In this document: positions 1 through 5,560 of the stretch, piece after piece | Position numbering within the stretch: the first letter of the stretch is position 1 | How the letters are laid out: the number at the start of each line of letters is the position of its first letter | Assembly (NCBI GenBank): GCA_945494195.1 | Contig: CALYVJ010000126.1 | Location: forward strand, 1 to 5,986 | Direction of reading: 5' to 3' | From: an uncultured Selenomonas sp. | GTDB lineage: Bacteria > Bacillota > Negativicutes > Selenomonadales > Selenomonadaceae | Length of the DNA stretch: 5,986 nt | The notes under the pieces: generated by a model | Database searches by the model: none | Seen by the model: only the letters and a program-made list of their open reading frames with translations | Told to the model about the DNA's origin: nothing | Translations under genes and position numbers: made by a program

Positions 1-74
1 GCGGCGGCGAAGAGTTGCTTCGAATGAGATTCTTGTAACTTACAAACTGTAATTTGTTGAGAGGAAAGGGACTT

Positions 75-90
75 TATGACAAATGTCATA
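75..90. repeat. Perfect 16-bp palindrome, candidate operator
   Basis: TATGACA-AA-TGTCATA has two perfect 7-bp arms around a 2-bp centre. Its centre lies about 77 bp upstream of the start point predicted from the TATAAT at 148-153, a position typical for an activator site. A dimeric regulator such as the NarL-type protein encoded at 4889-5560 could bind such a site, but nothing in the sequence ties that protein to it. The palindrome also overlaps the ATG of a 5-codon ORF, so it may instead act in RNA or be chance in AT-rich DNA. Confidence 0.4.
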
Positions 91-127
91 TGAAACAATT
101 GAAAGTAGTGACAGAGTTCAGCTGACT

Positions 128-153
128 TTGACCGTGTTTTCTATTATTATAAT
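128..153 (+). promoter_or_regulatory. Candidate sigma-70 type promoter for the PTS genes
   Basis: A perfect -10 hexamer TATAAT lies at 148-153. The best -35 match, TTGACC at 128-133, leaves only a 14-bp spacer, shorter than the usual 16-18. A 17-bp spacer would use ACTTTG (125-130), a poor match. Transcription would begin near 160, giving an 80-nt leader that contains the whole hairpin at 181-215. The awkward spacing suggests a weak or activator-dependent promoter, or none at all. No sigma-54 -24/-12 element was seen, although mannose-class PTS operons in Firmicutes often use one. Confidence 0.35.
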
Positions 154-180
154 TACTGTCAGAAAAGTTATAAGTTTAAC

Positions 181-215
181 GCTGTTGTTACGATAGGAGA
201 TTTTGTAACAGCAGC
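181..215 (+). promoter_or_regulatory. Stable leader RNA hairpin before EIIB
   Basis: GCTGTTGTTACGA (181-193) pairs with TTTGTAACAGCAGC in its last 13 bases (203-215), giving a 13-bp stem with two G-U wobbles (185/211 and 192/204). The 9-nt loop TAGGAGATT contains an AGGAG. The stem ends 10 nt before the EIIB Shine-Dalgarno at 226-233. No T-run follows, so it is not a standard intrinsic terminator. It may protect the mRNA 5' end, mark an RNase processing site, or bind a regulator. It does not match the RAT antiterminator sequence that I recall. Confidence 0.55.
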
Positions 216-240
216 AGGTTTTCCGAAAGGGGAATGACAT

Positions 241-732
241 ATGGAAATCGCATTTTGCCGAATCGACGACCGGTTGATTCATGGCCAGGTGGCAACAGTC
301 TGGACGAAGGTTACGGGCTGCAACCGCATCATGTGCTGCAGCGATGAAGTTGCCAAGGATGATATGCGCAAGAAGCTCCTGTTGCAGGTAGCTCCTCCGG
401 GCATCAAGGCTTACGTCGTACCGGTGGAAAAAGCTTGCGAGGCTTACAAGAACCCGAAATATGACGCCTTCAAGACGCTGTTCCTGTTCACGAAACCAGC
501 GGATGTAGTCCGGGCTGTAAAGGGAGGCATCCCGTTCAAATCCGTTAACCTTGGCGGCATGACGTACAAAGATGGGGATACGCTTATTTCCAGCGCGGTA
601 GCCGTCAATCCGGAGGATGTCAAAGCATTGCTGGAACTTCAGGATATGGGGATTGAAGTGGAAATCCGCAAGCTGGCCAATGAGCCGAAAGGCAACCTGA
701 TGGAGGCACTCAAAGCCAAAGGCATGGTTTAA
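241..732 (+). CDS. PTS mannose/fructose/sorbose-family EIIB subunit
   Basis: This 163-residue cytoplasmic protein takes phosphate from EIIA on a histidine and passes it to the sugar carried through the EIIC-EIID channel. The N-terminal family signature RIDDRLIHGQV is intact and puts the phosphorylated histidine at H14. Other family features are VP at 60-61, the VNLGGM block near 102-107 and a C-terminal DMGIEVEIRKL strand region. Its length matches stand-alone EIIB proteins (LevE/SorB type) and it has no fused EIIA domain, unlike E. coli ManX. The ATG at 241 has AAAGGGGA 7 nt upstream. The EIIC and EIID genes follow. Substrate cannot be read from the sequence; the close ManY/ManZ likeness of its partners favours mannose/glucose. 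No defect is seen. Confidence 0.95.
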   Translation: MEIAFCRIDDRLIHGQVATVWTKVTGCNRIMCCSDEVAKDDMRKKLLLQVAPPGIKAYVVPVEKACEAYKNPKYDAFKTLFLFTKPADVVRAVKGGIPFKSVNLGGMTYKDGDTLISSAVAVNPEDVKALLELQDMGIEVEIRKLANEPKGNLMEALKAKGMV

Positions 733-830
733 ACCAACGCAATTATTCATGATTTTCGTAATAGAACCGGTTGGTTGGGAAATATGACCGGTTGGGGAAG
801 CAAAAGAAAAGATAGGGGTGTTTATACGTT
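733..830 (+). other. EIIB-EIIC intercistronic spacer with repeat and hairpin
   Basis: This 98-nt gap is much longer than the 15-nt gap between EIIC and EIID. It holds a duplicated ACCGGTTGG (766-774 and 787-795) spaced exactly 21 bp. The copies can fold on each other: 765-773 pairs with 785-793 (7 Watson-Crick pairs plus two wobbles, 11-nt loop). A competing pairing joins AACCAAC (732-738) to GTTGGTT (770-776). The EIIC ribosome binding site is AGGGG at 814-818, a rather long 12 nt before the ATG. No convincing promoter was seen. Likely roles are mRNA processing or tuning of EIIB versus EIIC output; a protein-binding role is also possible. Confidence 0.55.
766..795 (+). repeat. Direct repeat of ACCGGTTGG, 21-bp period
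   Basis: Two identical 9-mers begin at 766 and 787, a 21-bp period close to two helical turns of DNA. Similarity continues beyond the 9-mer: the first copy is followed by TTGGGAA and the second by GGAA, as if two bases had been lost. Because the core ACCGGT is self-complementary, the same bases can act as tandem DNA sites or as the two arms of an RNA hairpin. Confidence 0.6.
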
Positions 831-1634
831 ATGACTACCATACAGTTTATTTTACTGATTGTTGTCGCAGCGGTAGCCGGCATGGGAAGTGTACTGGATG
901 AGTGCCAGTTCCACCGTCCGCTGGTTGCCTGCACGCTGGTCGGCCTCGTTCTGGGTGATATTACTACTGGTATTATTCTGGGTGGTACCCTTGAGATGCT
1001 GGCACTGGGCTGGATGAACGTCGGTGCTGCCATGGCACCGGATGCAGCGCTGGCATCAGTAGTTTCTGCCATCCTCGTTATCGTCGGCCATCAGAGCATC
1101 GGTGCTGGTATCGCCTTGGCTGTACCACTGGCTGCTGCTGGCCAGGTCCTCACGATTTTCGTTCGTACGATTACCGTATTTTTCCAGCATCTGGCCGATA
1201 AATTTGCTCTCGAAGGCAATGCCTTTGGCATCGAGATGTGCCATATCGGCGGTTTGCTGCTCCAGGGCATCCGCGTAGCGGTTCCGGCTGCTATCGTTGC
1301 TGCTGTGGCTGGTACGGACACGGTCAACGCTATGCTGGCTTCCATTCCGGAAGTCATTACCCGCGGCTTGCAGGTTTCCGGCGGTTTCATCGTTGTCGTA
1401 GGTTATGCGATGGTCATCAACATGATGAATGCCAAATCCCTCATGCCGTATTTCTTCCTCGGTTTCCTCATTGCCGTATTCACGAATGTCAACCTCATTG
1501 GCTTTGGTGCTATCGGCCTCATCTGCGCCTACTTCCACATCCGTGGCCTTCAGCGGGAGCTGAACGCAGCCGCTGCTGGCAGCACGGGCAATAGCGATGG
1601 TCTTGATGACATCGATGATTCGGAACTGATGTAA
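831..1634 (+). CDS. manY: PTS mannose-family EIIC subunit (ManY-like permease)
   Basis: This 267-residue integral membrane protein forms, with EIID, the sugar-translocating part of the mannose PTS. Long stretches recall E. coli ManY (266 residues): AGMGSVLDECQFHRP (16-30), LVGLVLGDITTGIILGGTLE (36-55), GWMNVGAAMAPDAALAS (60-76), GHQSIGAGIAL (86-96), IPEVITRGL (172-180) and VVVGYAMVINMM (188-199). The whole chain is hydrophobic except a short acidic C-terminal tail (SDGLDDIDDSEL). The start at 831 (ATGACTACC) gives a family-typical N terminus; its ribosome binding site AGGGG (814-818) is modest and 12 nt away. EIID follows after 15 nt. The symbol rests on remembered similarity to ManY; mannose/glucose is the likely substrate, but this family also carries fructose, sorbose and amino sugars. 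Confidence 0.95.
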   Translation: MTTIQFILLIVVAAVAGMGSVLDECQFHRPLVACTLVGLVLGDITTGIILGGTLEMLALGWMNVGAAMAPDAALASVVSAILVIVGHQSIGAGIALAVPLAAAGQVLTIFVRTITVFFQHLADKFALEGNAFGIEMCHIGGLLLQGIRVAVPAAIVAAVAGTDTVNAMLASIPEVITRGLQVSGGFIVVVGYAMVINMMNAKSLMPYFFLGFLIAVFTNVNLIGFGAIGLICAYFHIRGLQRELNAAAAGSTGNSDGLDDIDDSELM

Positions 1635-1649
1635 GGGGGAGGAACTGTC

Positions 1650-2474
1650 ATGGAAAAGAAACTTAGCAAAGGCGATCTCGTATCGATTTTTATCCGTTCG
1701 AACTTCCTGCTCGGCTCCTTCAACTTCGAGCGTATGCAGGCAATCGGCTTCTGTGTGTCGCTTATTCCGGCACTCAAGAAGCTCTACAAGGATGATCCAG
1801 AGGAGTATAAACGCTCCCTCAAGCGTCATCTCGAATTCTTCAACACCCAGCCGTTCCTGGCTACGCCAATCATGGGGATCATCGCGGCTATGGAGGAGAA
1901 AAAGGCCAACGGCGCCGATATTGGTGAGGATACGCTCTCTGGTGTCAAAGTTGGTCTCATCGGACCGCTGGCTGGTGTCGGTGACCCGATTTTCTGGGGA
2001 ACGCTTCGTCCGGTACTGGCTGCTCTTGGTGCTGGTATCGCTTTGACAGGCAGCCTCGTTGGCCCGTTGATTTTCTTTGTGGCATTCAACGTCATCCGCC
2101 TGCTCACCAACTGGTACGGCGTAATGTACGGCTACGATAAAGGTACGGAACTCGTCAATGAAGTCGGTGGCAACCGTATGCGTTATCTCACGGAAGGATC
2201 TTCGGTCCTTGGTTTGCTGGTCATGGGCGCTCTCGTAGCCAAATGGACGACGGTCAATATGCCGATGGTTTTGTCTTCCTACACGAACAGTCAGGGGGAA
2301 CAGGTGGTAACGACGGTCCAGAGCCTGCTCGATTCGCTGATGCCTGGCATTGTACCCTTGCTGATGACGTTCGCTTGCATGTGGCTCCTTAAGAAAGGTG
2401 TCAATCCGCTGGTCATTATCCTCGGACTCTTTGCTCTCGGCATCGTGGGCTATGCCATTGGCCTCTTTGCATAA
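1650..2474 (+). CDS. manZ: PTS mannose-family EIID subunit (ManZ-like permease)
   Basis: This 274-residue protein is the EIID partner of the EIIC encoded just upstream. The N-terminal amphipathic and cytoplasmic part carries family blocks: LSKGDLVSIFIRSNFLLGSF (5-24), ERMQAIGF (27-34), FFNTQPFLATPIMGIIAAME (63-82) and the VGLIGPLAGVGDPIFWGTLR region (101-120). Hydrophobic segments follow at about 125-150, 184-198, 232-247 and 252-272, the last reaching the C terminus. Length is close to E. coli ManZ. The start at 1650 has an unusually strong AAGGGGGAGG (1633-1642) that overlaps the EIIC stop codon, so translation of EIIC and EIID is probably coupled, fitting their equal need in one complex. 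A terminator follows 37 nt after the stop. The symbol is by similarity; substrate is inferred as mannose/glucose. Confidence 0.95.
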   Translation: MEKKLSKGDLVSIFIRSNFLLGSFNFERMQAIGFCVSLIPALKKLYKDDPEEYKRSLKRHLEFFNTQPFLATPIMGIIAAMEEKKANGADIGEDTLSGVKVGLIGPLAGVGDPIFWGTLRPVLAALGAGIALTGSLVGPLIFFVAFNVIRLLTNWYGVMYGYDKGTELVNEVGGNRMRYLTEGSSVLGLLVMGALVAKWTTVNMPMVLSSYTNSQGEQVVTTVQSLLDSLMPGIVPLLMTFACMWLLKKGVNPLVIILGLFALGIVGYAIGLFA

Positions 2475-2511
2475 ATTATCACATATCCATTATGTACTAC
2501 ATTCCCAACAG

Positions 2512-2543
2512 AAAGAGCTTCGTTTTTGGGCGAAGCTCTTTTT
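2512..2543 (+). terminator. Rho-independent terminator after the PTS genes
   Basis: AAAGAGCTTCG (2512-2522) pairs perfectly over 11 bp with CGAAGCTCTTT (2531-2541) around the 8-nt loop TTTTTGGG. The run TTTTT (2539-2543) supplies a short U-tract. It lies 37 nt after the EIID stop and ends the PTS transcription unit. Its 3' arm lies where the -35 region of the next promoter would be. Confidence 0.85.
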
Positions 2544-2566
2544 GTATATGCGATTTGTGATATAAT
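2539..2566 (+). promoter_or_regulatory. Extended -10 promoter of the sensor operon
   Basis: TGATATAAT at 2558-2566 is a perfect TATAAT hexamer with the extended -10 TGN element. The -35 position is poor (TTTTTG at 2539-2544, 16-bp spacer), which is usual for extended -10 promoters. Transcription would begin near 2573. An inverted repeat, ATTTGT (2553-2558) and ACAAAT (2572-2577), brackets the -10 with a 13-bp spacer and could be an operator. The promoter lies right behind the terminator, so the downstream four genes are a separate unit from the PTS genes. Confidence 0.65.
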
Positions 2567-2584
2567 TGGAAACAAATGAAGGAG

Positions 2585-2592
2585 AAAGGCGG
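2585..2592 (+). promoter_or_regulatory. Ribosome binding site fixing the start at 2599
   Basis: AAAGGCGG lies 6 nt before the ATG at 2599; a second candidate AAGGAG (2579-2584) is 14 nt away. An in-frame TTG at 2566 would add 11 residues, but it overlaps the -10 hexamer and lies before the predicted transcript start, so it can be excluded if that promoter is right. Confidence 0.6.
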
Positions 2593-2598
2593 AATAAA

Positions 2599-3567
2599 AT
2601 GGACGTGCGGGAGAAGTATTTCTGGGTGCTGGTGGGAGCAATGAGTGTGGGTCTGTTCCTGCTTAGCCTGCTGCATACGACGCAGGGGGATTTGTCCGTA
2701 CGGCAGAATGAACAGCGGCGGAAACTGGGGGCTGTTTATATGACCTTGAATAATCCCTTTTATGAAGTTGTCGATGAGGAAATCCGCACGGTAGTAGAGA
2801 ATCATGGCGATGTTTTGATATCCCGGGACCCCGCCCTGTCGGTGGACCGCCAGCGGGAAGAAATCAAAGAATTGATTGCCGATGGGGTCGAGGTGATTTT
2901 TATCAATCCCGTCGATTGGCAGCGGATTGAGCCGGCGCTGGAGGAAGCGTATGCTGCCCATGTGCCGGTCATTGCCATCGATACCAGTGTGCAGGATGAA
3001 AAATATGTGGCTTGCACGGTCATGTCGGACAACTATATGGCTGGTGTCCAGTGTGCGCAGCATGTCATTGCCAATACCCCTGGCGGCCAGATAGCGCTGC
3101 TCAAGCACACCGAGGCCCATTCCTCGGTTGATCGCATCCAAGGGTTCCGAGATACCATAGCCGGTCATCCCGCCTTTTCCATTGTCGATGAGGAGGAGTG
3201 CCTGGGCCAGTTGGAAAATGCGATGCCGGCGATGGAGCGGATACTGGCTCGTCATCCGCAGGTATCGATTGTCATGGCGTTAAATGATCCCGCTGCCATG
3301 GGGGCACTGGCGGCGCTGCAGAATGCCAATCGTATCGGTACGGTAAAGGTCTATGGTGTCGATGGGGTTCCGGAGACGAAGGAAATGATTTTGCAGGGGC
3401 ATATGACTGCAACGGCGGAGCAGTCCCCCCGGCAGATTGGCAAACAGGCAGCCGAGCAGGCTTACCGGCTCTTGGCGGGGGAAAGTGTCCCACGCGTCAT
3501 CCAGCTGCCGACTCAGCTCTTGACCAGGGAGGTCCTGTCGGTTAGTGGCAAGGAGGGGTGGAATTAA
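2599..3567 (+). CDS. Membrane-tethered RbsB-like sugar-binding protein, likely sensor
   Basis: This 322-residue protein is a type I periplasmic binding protein (Peripla_BP_4, ribose/hexose class). Residues 8-25 are a single hydrophobic segment after a short charged start. There is no lipobox cysteine and no clear cleavage site, so it looks anchored in the cytoplasmic membrane with the domain outside. The binding fold starts near 43. Counterparts of the RbsB ligand residues are visible: NNPFY (51-55), D128 in AIDTS, R179 in DRIQGF, N229 in MALND, D255 in VYGVDG and Q275 in ATAEQSP. No ABC ATPase or permease follows; instead the gene overlaps a histidine kinase gene by one base (TAATG). By analogy with XylFII-LytS of Clostridium, I infer that it senses a pentose or hexose and signals to the kinase. 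The ligand is unknown. It could still be a transport protein for a system elsewhere. Confidence 0.9.
   Translation: MDVREKYFWVLVGAMSVGLFLLSLLHTTQGDLSVRQNEQRRKLGAVYMTLNNPFYEVVDEEIRTVVENHGDVLISRDPALSVDRQREEIKELIADGVEVIFINPVDWQRIEPALEEAYAAHVPVIAIDTSVQDEKYVACTVMSDNYMAGVQCAQHVIANTPGGQIALLKHTEAHSSVDRIQGFRDTIAGHPAFSIVDEEECLGQLENAMPAMERILARHPQVSIVMALNDPAAMGALAALQNANRIGTVKVYGVDGVPETKEMILQGHMTATAEQSPRQIGKQAAEQAYRLLAGESVPRVIQLPTQLLTREVLSVSGKEGWN
3551..3558 (+). promoter_or_regulatory. Ribosome binding site fixing the kinase start at 3567
   Basis: AGGAGGGG lies 8 nt before the ATG at 3567. An in-frame GTG at 3558 would add three residues but overlaps this Shine-Dalgarno, so ATG 3567 is preferred. The site is inside the 3' end of the binding-protein gene. 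Confidence 0.75.
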
Positions 3568-4892
3568 TGCAACTGGATTTTGACGTGGCACGGGAACAGG
3601 CCCGGATTGCCAGCCTTTACCGCCTGCTCAGCCTTTACAATGGTATCGTGGTTTTCCTGATGGCTGGTTTTATGAGTATTACGCAGGAAAAAATCATCAA
3701 GAGCATGTCGGCACGGTCTTTTTTGGAAACTTTGCCGATTGTGCCCATGCCGTCAGGCGAGGGGGTCGCGGTTTCCATGGGGTCCTTCTTGCTGCTGGCA
3801 GGACTTGGGCATCTTTACCGGCGGGATACGCTGACTGATATGATGCGCTACTTCGTTTTTCTCGCCGAGATTTCTGCTTGCCTGCTGGTGATGCGCAGTT
3901 TGAACCTTGCCTATGACGGTGTGGTATTGTTAGTGGTGGCAGACCTCATGCACCGGTATCAGGGCAAGAACCAGAGCTGGCTCTTGGTGGGCGCTATGCT
4001 TGGGTTGTATTTCATCGCGAACTATAACATGGCGGTTTTCCAAGGGCATGTTGCGCCGTTTGATGCCTATGTTTCGTATTACAAGTCTTCGGTACAGGCC
4101 ATCCTGGTGGCGGTGAAAAACGGTTTTGTGTCGATAAATATCATTTTGTTTGTGTTGTATCTGGTCCTGCTGGTCCAGAGCAAGCACCAGGAGAAGGAGC
4201 GCATTGCCAGCTTGAACAAGCAGCTCGGGGATGCCAATAAACGCCTGCGTGCCTACGCGATTGAAGCTGAGCGCATGGCGGAGACCCGTGAGCGCAACCG
4301 CTTGGCGCGGGAGATCCACGATACGCTGGGACATGCACTGACGGGAATTGCGGCAGGGCTGGATGCCTGTATCATCTTGGTCGATGCAGCACCAGAGGCC
4401 GCTAAAAAACAGCTGGCGAAAATCCGCGAGACGGCGCGGCGCGGGATTACCGATGTGCGGCGCTCCGTGAAGAAACTGCGTCCCGATGATTTGGAGAAGC
4501 TGCCCCTCCGGCACGCTATTGCCCGCATGGTGGCAGAATTTGCGGAATCCTCCAATATGAAGATAAAGGTGGTTGCCTTAGGGTGGCCGGACAACCTGCG
4601 CGAAGATGAGGAAGAGGTCATCTACCGGGTGGTGCAGGAAGGTATTACCAATGCCAACCAGCATGGTCATGCTACGGAGGCGATTGTTACCATTGGCACG
4701 GAACCGGGGCGCAATTACATCATCATTGCCGACAATGGCATCGGCTGCAGCGAAGTCGATCCGGGCTTTGGACTGCGCCATATGAAGGAACGTCTGGGAC
4801 TTCTCCACGGGCGGCTCCGTTATTGGAGTGACAATGGTTTTACGTTAGAAGCGACGATTCCGGCCGAGAAGAAACAGGAGGATGACAAATGA
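3567..4892 (+). CDS. HisKA_3-type sensor histidine kinase
   Basis: This 441-residue membrane kinase is of the NarX/DesK/LiaS class. About six hydrophobic segments are seen: 22-37, 68-84, 93-111, 115-127, 138-158 and 178-203. The loops between them are short (the largest is about residues 38-67), so there is no extracytoplasmic sensor domain. A charged, coiled-coil-like stretch follows (205-245). The dimerization/phosphoacceptor motif REIHDTLGH puts the phosphorylated histidine at H251, with the DxxxH phosphatase motif D252-H256. The ATP-binding domain has its N-box in QEGITNANQHGHA (357-369), G1 DNGIG (389-393) and G2 GFGLRHMKERLG (400-411). All catalytic motifs look intact. Genes for a tethered sugar-binding protein and a NarL-type regulator overlap it on either side, so it probably receives the signal from the binding protein(s) and phosphorylates the regulator at D54. 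Confidence 0.95.
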   Translation: MQLDFDVAREQARIASLYRLLSLYNGIVVFLMAGFMSITQEKIIKSMSARSFLETLPIVPMPSGEGVAVSMGSFLLLAGLGHLYRRDTLTDMMRYFVFLAEISACLLVMRSLNLAYDGVVLLVVADLMHRYQGKNQSWLLVGAMLGLYFIANYNMAVFQGHVAPFDAYVSYYKSSVQAILVAVKNGFVSINIILFVLYLVLLVQSKHQEKERIASLNKQLGDANKRLRAYAIEAERMAETRERNRLAREIHDTLGHALTGIAAGLDACIILVDAAPEAAKKQLAKIRETARRGITDVRRSVKKLRPDDLEKLPLRHAIARMVAEFAESSNMKIKVVALGWPDNLREDEEEVIYRVVQEGITNANQHGHATEAIVTIGTEPGRNYIIIADNGIGCSEVDPGFGLRHMKERLGLLHGRLRYWSDNGFTLEATIPAEKKQEDDK

Positions 4893-5560
4893 TAAATGTG
4901 ATGATTGCGGATGATCAGGATCTCATCCGGGAGAGCCTCAAAATCGTCTTAGATCAGAATATAGATATGAAAGTCACCGGTTTGGCGGAAAATGGCCGCC
5001 AGCTGATGGAAATGTTAAAGGAACACCAGCCGGATGTCATCCTGATGGATGTCCGTATGCCAGAGATCGATGGCGTTAAAGCAACAAAACTCGTCAAGGA
5101 ACTTTATCCCCAGGTCAAGATAGTGATCCTGACGACCTTTGATGATGATGAATATGTTTTCAATGCCCTGAAATTCGGGGCCAGCGGCTACTTGCTCAAA
5201 GGGGTATCGGTGCCGGACCTTACCAATGCCATCCGCACGGTAGTCCGTGGCGGTGCCATGATTAACCCCGGCGTGGTTGCCAAAGTGGTCAAACTCTTTA
5301 ATCAAATGGCCCAGAACAATTTGGCGGTGGAAGCTGAGCCGCGCGGCGGGGAAAATCTCACCCGCACGGAACGCAATATTGCCCATCTGGTAGGTCATGG
5401 ACTGTCCAACAAGGAAATTGCGGAACGGCTCAGCTTGTCGGAGGGAACGGTGCGCAATGGCCTTTCGAATGCGCTGTCCAAGCTGGATCTTCGCGACCGT
5501 ACCCAGCTGGCGATTTGGGCGGTGCAGACCGGGCTGGCGGCGGCTGAGGTGGATTGCTGA
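4889..5560 (+). CDS. NarL/LuxR-type DNA-binding response regulator
   Basis: This 223-residue cytoplasmic protein is the expected partner of the kinase encoded just upstream. The receiver domain (about 1-120) has the acidic pair D8-D9, phosphoacceptor D54 in LMDVRMP, T82 in ILTTFDDDEYV and K104 in GYLLKG. A linker follows to about 155. The LuxR-type helix-turn-helix spans about 157-214: LTRTERNIAHLVGHGLSNKE, then IAERLSLSEGTVRNGLSNAL and SKLDLRDRTQ. The recognition helix reads TVRNG where relatives that I recall usually have TVKNH or TVRNY. The start codon overlaps the kinase stop (ATGA), with AGGAGG at 4876-4881 seven nt upstream. Likely targets are sugar-uptake genes such as the PTS block at 241-2474 and/or this operon; that is inference, and no operator has been established. 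Confidence 0.95.
   Translation: MINVMIADDQDLIRESLKIVLDQNIDMKVTGLAENGRQLMEMLKEHQPDVILMDVRMPEIDGVKATKLVKELYPQVKIVILTTFDDDEYVFNALKFGASGYLLKGVSVPDLTNAIRTVVRGGAMINPGVVAKVVKLFNQMAQNNLAVEAEPRGGENLTRTERNIAHLVGHGLSNKEIAERLSLSEGTVRNGLSNALSKLDLRDRTQLAIWAVQTGLAAAEVDC

Larger units (their letters stand above)
1..240. other. Leader/intergenic region upstream of the PTS EIIB gene
   Basis: No gene can be named here. The first bases could be the 3' end of an upstream + strand gene: the three frames stop at 27, 36 and 51. The readable tails (for example GGEELLRMRFL in frame 3) are too short to assign. An EIIA gene would be expected somewhere near a ManYZ-type permease, but this is only inference. The rest is more AT-rich than the coding DNA. 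It carries palindromes at 33-45 and 75-90, a Shine-Dalgarno-like GAGGAAAGGG at 61-70 followed by two very short ORFs (76-93 and 90-125), a TATAAT at 148-153, and a strong hairpin at 181-215. It ends with AAAGGGGA (226-233), the EIIB ribosome binding site. Confidence 0.6.

Noticed and set aside
1..36. Tail GGEELLRMRFL as the C terminus of an EIIA subunit
   Set aside because: Eleven residues carry no recognisable motif, and the other two frames give equally possible tails (stops at 27 and 51). An EIIA is expected by context only, so no CDS is called.
100..113. TGAAAGTAGTGACA as a catabolite-responsive (cre) site
   Set aside because: The flanks fit the TGWNANCGNTNWCA consensus, but the central CG, its most constant part, is TA here.
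181..222. Leader hairpin as an intrinsic terminator or attenuator
   Set aside because: The stem is followed by AGGTTTTCCG, not a U-tract, so termination is not supported. It is kept as a hairpin of unknown role.
1..240. Sigma-54 promoter for the PTS operon
   Set aside because: Searched for a TGGCAC-N5-TTGC type element because LevR-controlled PTS operons use one; no acceptable GG/GC pair at the right spacing was found in the leader.
118..750. Long minus-strand reading frame opposite EIIB
   Set aside because: It lies antisense to a clear EIIB gene, has no family motifs, and its composition follows from the coding pattern on the other strand.
1056..1829. 257-codon minus-strand reading frame across the EIIC-EIID junction
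   Set aside because: It is antisense to two well-supported membrane protein genes and has no recognisable domain; highly charged composition is the usual mirror of hydrophobic codons.
2566..2598. TTG at 2566 as start of the sugar-binding protein
   Set aside because: It overlaps the -10 hexamer and precedes the predicted transcript start; ATG at 2599 has its own ribosome binding site and gives a normal membrane-anchor N terminus.
2497..3255. 252-codon minus-strand reading frame opposite the RbsB-like gene
   Set aside because: It is antisense to a gene with clear binding-protein motifs and would run through the terminator and promoter region; no domain is recognisable.
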